The notes below the pieces were generated by a model, which saw nothing but the letters and a program-made list of their open reading frames with translations, ran no database searches and was not told where the DNA came from. This document shows, one piece after another, positions 55,740 through 64,000 of a DNA stretch of 64,000 nt (position 1 is the first letter of the stretch; each line of letters opens with the position of its first letter). A program made the translations under genes and the position numbers. This stretch comes from Halichondria panicea (lineage: Eukaryota > Porifera > Demospongiae > Suberitida > Halichondriidae), in assembly GCF_963675165.1 (NCBI RefSeq), contig NC_087389.1, positions 151,001 through 215,000 on the forward strand. The letters are read 5' to 3'.

Positions 55740-58700
55740 TCATATTTTTCCACCAAACTTGTAATACTGTTTATACTGATCTAACAAAGTCTGACAGCTT
55801 TCTCTAGTCACTGAGTCCATTGGAGACTTGAGGAAGGCAATATCTCCTTGTGAGGCCAGCTTCATCAAGCTGAACACTCCGGGTAGCATGGAATCCTGTG
55901 TGTGTGCGGAGGGAGGGGTGTGGTTAATTATGGGGTGGGTGGGGCAAATAGTACTTACTCTGACTTGAGTGTGGAGGGGTCTTGTGTGAGCTGTCACGAT
56001 GTATTCATGAAGGATGTACATCACAAACTACAGAGCAGTAGATGATAAACAAGCGTGTTCACACACTATACCTACCTTACAAAACACCACTTGCTGAGAA
56101 ATAAGCTCCATTGATCTAAAAAAAACATGGTACTAAAATGAATGCACATCACATTAAGTTACCTGGATACGAAACTGGCACATTGCACTAGCTCCTTGGT
56201 GAGAGTGTCTTGGGTTGCCACCTGTTGCTCCTCCAGATCCTGCCCTGAGGCAACCACCTTGTGTATCAGCTGTGATCATCAGTCAAGAATAACAACCACC
56301 AATGAATACACTTATAAGAATAGCTGTACACATGATGTAATTAAGGAGTGTTATGAGGATATTAATTAAGGCTGTAATGACAGGGGCAGGGGAGCGGGTG
56401 ATTGTGTTTGAGTGTTGCCTACACACAGACATCACCATCTCAGCAATGGCTCCAAGAAGCTCTACCCTCCTGTAGAAAATAAATTCATATTCCGTTATCA
56501 TAACACTTACTCTGAAAACGAAAGCAAACATACAACACCATAGTCACATTACTTACTGAATATTCAAAGAGTTTACGTCAAGTAGCGAGCACATCTGAAG
56601 AGCAGCCATTACTGATTGACTATCAAGACCAACCTACGTGCATATAATTATAATTATATACGTCAACAAAGTAATCAGGGTACTTACTCTAGACCTCATC
56701 GTCTCTAACGCATACCTGAGTGGGGAGAGAGACTAGAACAGTCACCAGCTGTACCAGACCAGTTGCTAGCGGTGCCGAGGCTGAGAAAGCGTGTGCAGCA
56801 GACCGGCACAGTACCACAACCTACGAAAACAACACTAAATGTTTGGTGTGGCTAATACTCGTTCACCTTGCTGAAGTGCTTCCTGAGTCCTTCTCTGCTA
56901 GACTGCTTTAGTTTAGAGTCCAATATCAGCTTCCAGCTCGCACAGAAGACACACACAGACACTGGGTCACTGCAATCCTGGACAACCATCATACATCATT
57001 TATAATTATAAACACATTATAAAACAATTTTAAAACATACCATTTCAGAGAGTTCTTCCAAAATTTGAGACAGGTCCTCTCGATCCACCATGCATAGAAC
57101 CTCCCTCGTCACCATGGTAACTTTCTCGTACACCATCCTGAGCACCTGGTCGCTTTTACTGCTGCCATGAGTCACTTGGTCCCTTCTCGCTAGAGTGAGA
57201 TAGTCTAGTGGATTGAGTCGTGGAGATCGTGCGAGGGATAATCTGAACAGTAAAGTAAGGGAAGAGTGGAGTCTTGTCCATGCTTTACGAATGTTTGGGA
57301 CTGTTGGTTCAACACAATCAGCAGCTGCTTCTTCAGGAGGAACCGAGAGAGCCGTCAAATATATACAGTCCAGAAGAGCATTGAACTAAATCGAATGGAA
57401 TGATCGTCATCACAACATTAGCTTGTAAATTGCGTGTGCATTAATTATTATACTGACCACATTTAGTTGTTTCTGAGGATCAGGTGACCTCGACTCCAGT
57501 ACAGTAACTAGGTCCACTGGACACTCTGCAACACGTTCTAAAGATGCCATGATTGCACTCACCCTACGAATAAAGCATACAGCTTAATAAATATTAGTAA
57601 AAACTTATACCAATTCTAATTACCTTGACGACATAAGCCCAGGCTGACACCGGAGTACAGCTGCCAGTGAGGAAATCAGGAGGGGGTGGTCCGGTAGTAA
57701 TCTGTCAGGGGTTCCCCCCTCAATCAGCGACACAACAACTTCACAGATTTGCTCCAGATTTGGGCGTGGTCTCTTTGAGGAGGGGTCAGTCAGTTGGCAG
57801 TGCTGTGGTACAAACAACATAATATTATTGTGTACTTTATATACTTGTACATACAACACTTTTTTTAATTGGACGTTCGCAACCCAAGTTATCGCCTCTC
57901 AAAGTTAGCTCTGAAAACAGGCCTGATTTAGAAAAAACACCCACTTATAGCCCACGCTTTTGTTCCAGAAATGGACAACCGAAATGAAGTACTGATCTAA
58001 GCACACCAGCACTATACAGATAGTACATGTACAGAGTTGCTATAGTAACCCACCTTACAAGCAACGACAACAATACAATGAAGCCACCTCTCAGATAGTG
58101 GGGACCTCTTAGCCTCAGCCAGCTAGAATAGATGGAGGGGGTGCTTGGAAACAAGAGGTGAGCTGACACATTGATATGCTTACCAGGTCTAGTTCCTTGT
58201 CTGGGTGACCTCCGACCTTAATTCGTACGTCAATGGCCATTTCCATGGTAATGAGCAACGAGCTATTGAGCTCTGGTATCTGTATATATGTACGCACAAA
58301 CACTAAAATATCACTTCAGAATCAAATTTAATAATTCAAGAAATCCTTTTATACACAACACAATTACTGAAGTTACACACCTCATCAATCTTGAGACAGC
58401 TGTTCCGAGCCAGAGCAGCTGTTCCCTTGTACAACCATTCACAAATGAGATCAAGGAGCGATGAAAACTTGACAGCTGCAGACGCTAAGATTTCTCGCTT
58501 GGACTTTGAACTCTTGGGGGTGTAGCGTAGAAGGGGACAAAGAGAGAGACACTGTAGAACCCAACCCAGGAGATAGCTTGTCTTCACTAGCAGAGGAAGT
58601 GTGGCACTGTCTTCAGGAAGATCGGCCGTTGTGGAGACCTGAAAATGTGCGAGATATTCGTGACGTCTATATGCACATTTATACTAGAAAGCGGTACAAA

Positions 58701-59900
58701 CTACATGTAGGTACTGTGTACATGTATGATCAAAATGTTTAAGTTTACAAAGAATGGTTGCAACAGGCACTGGACGAATTAATCAGTAAACTATACACCC
58801 AGGAAACATCCAGGATGTATGTATGCAGGATGTATGTATGTAGGTGTTGCGCCCTCGGGAATACATAGAACTGCCCATTTCCGGGAAATAATTATATGGC
58901 CATTCTTGAGTGTTAGTTTAATTCGTCCGGTGACATGTACTGCTACATGCACAGACCAGCAAGGCAGCAACTCTAAGCATGGTTATGATACACTGACTAC
59001 AGAACAACGACTAGCTGCTGTGACTCACAGCGAGTGTAAGAGAGGTGTGCCAGACACAGAGGGCGAGCAGAATCCTCTGTAGGGACACGGGACTGACACA
59101 CCGCAATGGAAGACTCTCAAGCAGCTGCAGACATGCACACAATATTTTTTATATTATAATTATATTTACTCGATATACTTACCTCAATGGTTGTTTTCAG
59201 AGTATCCAGCCATTGATTCAGTTTCTTGTCAGAGGAGGGTGGTCCAGCCCATGATGGTAGTGACTCCAGGGCACAGTTCAGGCTGGTTGACAGAGAACCA
59301 GTGAACAAGTCGTCCAGGAACACTCCCTCACCAGAGCAGCTGGCCGAGAATATCTTCCTCAGAGGTTTGGGGAAACTATAGGAACAAAATATATAGTGAT
59401 CGAACTATCACTGTTATTTCCTCAAGTGGCTATAACGTCAATCCAAGCGATGATGTATACACACTTGTATGACCAGCCCACACAAACATTTTTTTAACGC
59501 CATAAATTGCTTAGAATAATCGACGTTGTGAGCTAAACGCATCATCCAAAACCCAAAAGCCCCTTTTCATGCATCTCAATTGACAAACACCGAATGCCTA
59601 CACATATATACATACCATTTAGGTAACAGTAGTTGCTCGTGTGTGAGTGTGCAGGTCAGTAAAGCTTCGTGAAGATTCGCCATTTCAAGGAACACGTTAG
59701 ACACTAGAAACTCTCTCAGCACACCCCCCACAGTGAGACTAGATGTGGGAGGTCTATCAACACGATGGTGACACAGAGCCGTGACAATACCCCCCGCCAT
59801 GGTTGTGAGGTGATGGTTGGAGGTGTAGGGATAGAGGAGGGGCAGAGAGGAGAGGAGAAGCTGCCAGTACGCCACATCACTATTGTCATGGCAAAGGTCA
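55740..59900 (-). CDS. Large helical-repeat protein gene (C-terminal part shared with 11134-13700)
   Basis: From 58250 down to 55740 it parallels the 3' half of the ankyrin gene, exon for exon, ending YYKFGGKI. Upstream it differs. Instead of ankyrin and discoidin exons there are exons such as LCHHRVDRPPTSSLTVGGVL (about 59770-59700), LSTSLNCALESLPSWAGPP (about 59290-59190) and LASAAVKFSSLLDLICEWLY (about 58495-58435). Joining is through IPELNSSLL into ITMEMAIDVRIKVGG. It is a long alpha-helical solenoid-type protein of unknown family. The true start lies above 59900 or outside the region I can resolve. This copy may be the original context, and the ankyrin version the fusion, or the reverse. 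Confidence 0.5.
58262..59100. other. Intronic/intergenic stretch with a STAT-like palindrome
   Basis: Apart from the exon at about 58380-58520, little coding signal is seen. TTTCCGGGAAA near 58888 is a perfect STAT-type (TTC-N3-GAA) palindrome. I see nothing else definite. Confidence 0.3.
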
Positions 59901-60151
59901 TACGTCTACAGAGGGAGAAAACAGTTTACGCAGTCATTAAGAATAAACAGCTACTCTACTATATACCAAGTACTGGATTACCACAACAAAAGATAATTGA
60001 CTAACTCCTAGCAACGTTTCCTGTTTCACATTAAATGTACGTGCTTCTTTCAACTGATGAAGTTATACAAATTCGTTTATTCCTGGAAACCCACTGCTGG
60101 CTATAAATGAGGCATAAGTAGTGCATGTAATTCAGTTTCCATTTGTCCAAG

Positions 60152-62528
60152 ATGACAGCAGCTACTAGTGTACTATTTCTCTGTTCTGTCCTGCCAATAC
60201 TATCCCTGGCACAGCTGCAAGGTCAATGTGACCTACCAGGTTGTGAGTTAACTGTAAAAATCAAGTGTGTATCAGTTCGCATCTCGATATACTGGTACTA
60301 ACCCCCAGACTATCAACCTGAGGGGTCTGGATTCTATGTCTACCCCAATCTTTCCTGCACTGATAATGGCTTAACTATCCAACTAGTCCACAACTATGCA
60401 GAGGATCTAAGTGACTCAAGAATCCAGCTATTCTATGAGTGCACTGCAGCTTCTGGGGAGGTGAGCAAACTAATAAACAACACTATGTGTGTAATCACAC
60501 TATACACAGGTCTCATCTAACACAGTGCCAGACAGTTACAACACTCGAATTGATGACTTTGTGTACAGTGTACCCCTGTCCTCACTGCTTGTTGATCCTG
60601 GTTCCACGTGTGCAGTGTATGGCTGTTACGAGGAGAGTTCCATAGACGAGATGTTTGAACATTTCCCAATTCAAAGCCGAACTTGTCAGTATACAACAGG
60701 TAAGGATAAATGCATAAAGATCACGCAACCTCACAAACCCTCTATATATATACACAGGCAGTCCACCAAGTCCCAGCAGTCCACCACCAGTTGGAGAAGT
60801 AACGTATACGGGTAAGTAACAAACACATTATACAGATAGCAACTAATTACTGCTGTTATATATACAGAAGTGCCAACACAAGAGACGAGTGCAACAGTAC
60901 AAGTCTCAACACAAGAAGTCACAACTGAGGGCAGAGTTGAATCACAATGTACTCTTATAGGTGGTAAGTTGACCCAACTGCAATCAATATGCCCATGTAT
61001 ATATCTGTTGATTTACGAACCCCCAGACTATCAACCTGAGGGGTATGGATTCTATGTCTACCCCGATCTTTCCTGCACTGATGATGGCTTAAGATTCCAA
61101 CTAGTCCACAACTATACTGAGGATCTAAGGAACTCAAGAATCCAGCTATTCTACGAGTGCACTGCAGCTTCTGGGGAGGTGAGACTAACAATGACAATAA
61201 GTTATAGTTATAACACGGGCACGAGGGATGTATGGAATATATTGCACTGAAGCACGAGGGCGCCAGCCCCGAGGGCTGAGTGCAATATATGCCATGCAGC
61301 CCGAGTGCACGTGTTATAACTAGTTTATATCCCAAGGGCATAGCAACATAACACTGTCCTAGTAACACAATATAAACAGCACAAAAAAAAGACAGAGACA
61401 ACTCTAGACACAGCTCCATCTCTTCTCTCTTCTAGACGCCAGTATCTGCAGCGTATAAGATTGGCATGACCGACGAATGGCTTGACTGACACAAAATTGT
61501 TGGAGTTCCAACTGAAATCTGCAAAACAGCCCCACCCCACTTCTGGTGCTGCAAAACAGCCCCGCCCCACTTACTGCAAAGAAACAGCCCCACCCCACTA
61601 CTCAGTGAATACATGTATTAGCTGCTGGTCTACGCTCGGCCTCATAACCAAGCCAAGAAAGCTCGCTTCTATACTGCTGCAAAACAGCTCATGCCCCCAG
61701 CAAAAAGAGCCACTTCTATTGCTAGGGTGAAGCAGAATTGACATGCGCATCACGAGGTCAAGGACTAGGTCGATCTAGGAACACAGAATCTTCCACAAAA
61801 TGAATCTTGGACAATTTTAAAACCTGCATGGTTGCAAGAAGAAACTCCAGCAGTGCTGAACATTCATTCCTGCATGGCTGGACATACTTTGATACTTGTT
61901 ATTTCTCATGTGTATTAATTTAATTTTAATTTAATTGTCTGTCTAATTGCTAGAGGGGCGTTTTGTGGTTAGTGCATTATGACTTTGCGATCAGTGCAAT
62001 ATGACTTTCAGCAGTGCATTATGCTGCATATTGCACTTGGCAACAACATAGCAACGGGATATAATTAGGTGTAATCACACTACCGGTATATATATACATG
62101 CATGCAGATATCAAATGACATAGTACCAGACAGTCGCAACACTCAACTTGATGACTATGTGTTCAGTGTATCCCTGTCCTCACTGCTGGTTGATCCTGGT
62201 TACACGTGTGCAGTGTACGGCTGTTATGACCCGAGTACAGTAGACACGAATTTTGGAGTCTTCCCAATTCAAAGCCGAACTTGTCAGTACACAACAGGTA
62301 AAAGCAACTAGCATAAAGATCATGCAACCTCACAAACCCTCTATATATATACACAGACAGTCCACCACCAGTTGGAGAAGTAACCATACCTAATGGTGCC
62401 GGTGAGCTCACTACTAATATTACTGGAACAATTGTCTTACAATCAACATACATGCAGGCATCATTGGCTCATGCAGAAGCTTGCTTGTCATCTTGGCTGG
62501 GATTGTGTTGGCTACAGTGACACTATGA
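60152..62528 (+). CDS. Secreted two-repeat protein with hydrophobic C-terminal tail
   Basis: Nine exons: 60152-60242, 60309-60460, 60510-60699, 60758-60811, 60868-60963, 61027-61178, 62108-62297, 62357-62401 and 62458-62528. A signal peptide (MTAATSVLFLCSVLPILSLA) is followed by two copies of a ~115-residue Cys-containing unit. Unit cores: GFYVYP ... SCTD, IQLFYECTAASG, YSVPLSSLLVDPGSTCAVYGCY and FPIQSRTCQYTTG. Pro/Ser/Thr linkers separate them (SPPPVGEVT). The last exon, SCRSLLVILAGIVLATVTL, fits a GPI-attachment signal or a short membrane anchor. The unit family is not recognised. An intron holds the element at 61200-62068. Confidence 0.65.
61200..62068. mobile_element. Hairpin-bearing non-autonomous element in an intron
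   Basis: The left end has a long palindrome (about 61208-61320: GTTATAACACGGGCACGAGG ... CACGTGTTATAAC). TTTATATCCC just after it pairs with GGGATATAA at the right end (about 62057-62067). Repeated CAAAACAGCCCC(A/G)CCCCACT units lie near 61525-61600. The paralogous introns at 60461 and 63484 are short and lack it. Confidence 0.65.
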
Positions 62529-62659
62529 GCTGGACAGTGACAGCAAATCATTGTTCATGTAGAACGCTCATAAATACATGTAACTTTTGTTTGTACATCT
62601 AGAACAAGTGTTACGAATACAAATTGTCCCCAGACGTTGCAATGTTGCAAGCCAAAAGA

Positions 62660-63010
62660 AGTAGTTCCTGAATTGTGCACACAACGGGAGGGGAGGGGGT
62701 AAACCATTAGCGCTCATTCTGTGACCATGCAGTGATAATGGCTAAAGTTTCCATGCAACTAGGAACATGTTAGACGCTAGAAACTCTCTCAGCACACCCA
62801 CCACAGTTAGACTAGATGAAAACGGATATTCAACTCTTCCCCCTAACCCCTTGCTCCTAAGTTGTATAGTTGCAAACACGGCTGTATACTGGCAATACGT
62901 CGCCCCCTCACTACACTATACCAATACCACGACTGTATTCAGGCCAACACTAGCCTTTGGACTCACACACAGTTACAGTAATGCAATTACAATAACAATA
63001 TAGATAGTTG
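62660..63010. repeat. Duplicated fragment of the large minus-strand gene
   Basis: 62764-62820 repeats the exon end at about 59696-59750 (GTTAGACGCTAGAAACTCTC and following). 63025-63175 repeats 60030-60151. A ~3-kb unit covering the edge of one gene and the whole secreted-protein promoter was thus duplicated. No coding sequence of its own is supported here. Confidence 0.6.
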
Positions 63011-63175
63011 GATAACTGGGCATCAACTCATAGCAACCAGTTTCCTTAAATGTACTTCTTTCGACTGATGAAGTATACAGACTCTTCTATTCCTGGAACT
63101 CTACACTATATGCAGGCTGGCTATAAGAGGCGCATTCCTGAACAGGCACAGTATATCTAGTTACATTTGTCCAAG

Positions 63176-64000
63176 ATGACAGCAGCTACTAGTGTACTAT
63201 TTCTCTGTTCTGTCCTGCCAATACTATCCCTGGCACAGCTGCAAGGTCTATGTGACCTACCAGGTGGTGAGTTAACTGTAAAAATCAAGTGTGTATCAGT
63301 TCACATCTCAATACTGGGTACTAACCCCCAGACTATCAACCTGAGGGGTCTGGATTCTATGTCTACCCCGATCTTTCCTGCACTGATAATGGCTTAACTA
63401 TCCAACTAGTCCACAACTATACAGAAGATCTAAGTGACTCAAGAATCCAGCTATTCTATGAGTGCACTGCAGCTTCTGGGGAGGTGAGTAAACTAATAAA
63501 CAACACTAGTGCAACCACACTATACACAGGTCTCATCTGACACAGTGCCAGACAGTTACAACACTCAACTTGATAACTATGTGTACAGGGTGCCTATATC
63601 TTCACTGCTTCTTGATCCTGGTTCCACGTGTGCAGTGTACGGCTGTTACGAGGAGGATACTGTAGACACGATTTTTGAATATTTCTTAATTCAAAATCGT
63701 ACTTGTCAGTATACAGGTATAAGTGATTATTATAAAGATAGCACTATAGGAAAAAGAATATCACCGTTATATAGAAGTGCCAACACAAGAGACGAGTACA
63801 ACAGTCTCAACACAAGAGGTCACAACTGAGGGCAGAGAAGATTTGAAATGTACTCTTCCAGGTGGTAAGTTGACCCAACTGCAGTCAACATGCATGTACA
63901 CGTACTACTAACCCAGATGAGGACTCTGGATTCTATGTCTACCCCGATCTTTCCTGCACTGATGATGGCTTAACTATCCAACTAGCCCACAACTATACGT
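63176..64000 (+). CDS. Second secreted repeat protein (partial, runs off the window)
   Basis: Same signal peptide (MTAATSVLFLCSVLPILSLA) and exon plan as 60152-62528. The first unit is complete (GSGFYVYPDLSC, IQLFYECTAASG, YRVPISSLLLDPGSTCAVYG, NRTCQYT). The linker reads VPTQETSTTVSTQEVTTEG without the SPPPVGEVT exon. A second unit begins near 63919 (DEDSGFYVYPDLSCTDD) and is cut by the window end. Confidence 0.65.

Overview
The window looks like nuclear DNA of an early-branching metazoan, most plausibly a demosponge. It is AT-rich, genes have short introns of about 45-150 bp with clean GT/AG ends, ankyrin and PDZ-like domains occur beside Cys/His-rich modules, and DNA transposons and minisatellites are common. 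The organism call is inference; no marker gene or rRNA is present. I saw no tRNA, rRNA or CRISPR. All splice sites were read by eye.

Most of the window is a tandemly duplicated block of about 17-19 kb. Positions 1-19310 are repeated from 19311, and again from about 36390. Each block has the same order: NADAR-A (+), Cys/His-PDZ gene (+), six-finger PARP gene P2 (-), finger-PARP gene P1 (+), Cys-rich gene without a catalytic domain ('adaptor', -), short PARP gene PARP-S (-), NADAR-B (+), then a large ankyrin-repeat gene (-). Genes are mostly head-to-head over 124-240 bp and tail-to-tail over 70-120 bp. PARP-type domains attach ADP-ribose. NADAR domains belong to the YbiA/N-glycosidase fold and have been reported to remove ADP-ribose from guanine. 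The cluster therefore looks like a eukaryotic ADP-ribosylation writer/eraser array, tied together by shared Cys/His modules (C-x3-C ... H-x2-C-C/G-x2-HA, and RG-x-C-x2-C ... C-x2-C-x-H-P-P-x-K-H). NF-kB-like decamers recur in the shared promoters, which suggests immune regulation.

The copies decay differently. P1 copy 1 has a 20-bp deletion and an ~860-bp insertion. PARP-S copy 2 lost its catalytic His in a 10-bp deletion. P2 copy 3 has a 2-bp frameshift. PDZ copy 3 has a nonsense codon. Adaptor copy 2 lost a splice donor. One further gene (51778-53019) is an adaptor/PDZ chimera. P1 copies 2 and 3, P2 copies 1 and 2, PARP-S copies 1 and 3, all NADAR-B copies and both full NADAR-A copies look intact.

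Mobile DNA: a nested pair at 27811-30987 (an outer 9-bp-TSD element with a RecQ-like fragment, holding a Ginger-like element with CCGG target duplication); an ~8-kb insertion at 40436-48477 that itself contains several TIR elements, a PHD-finger gene and a large minisatellite; and several MITEs whose empty sites can be read in the paralogous blocks. The right end (59-64 kb) leaves the array: the 5' part of a large helical-repeat gene (-), then two tandem genes (+) for secreted repeat proteins, the first with a hydrophobic C-terminal tail.
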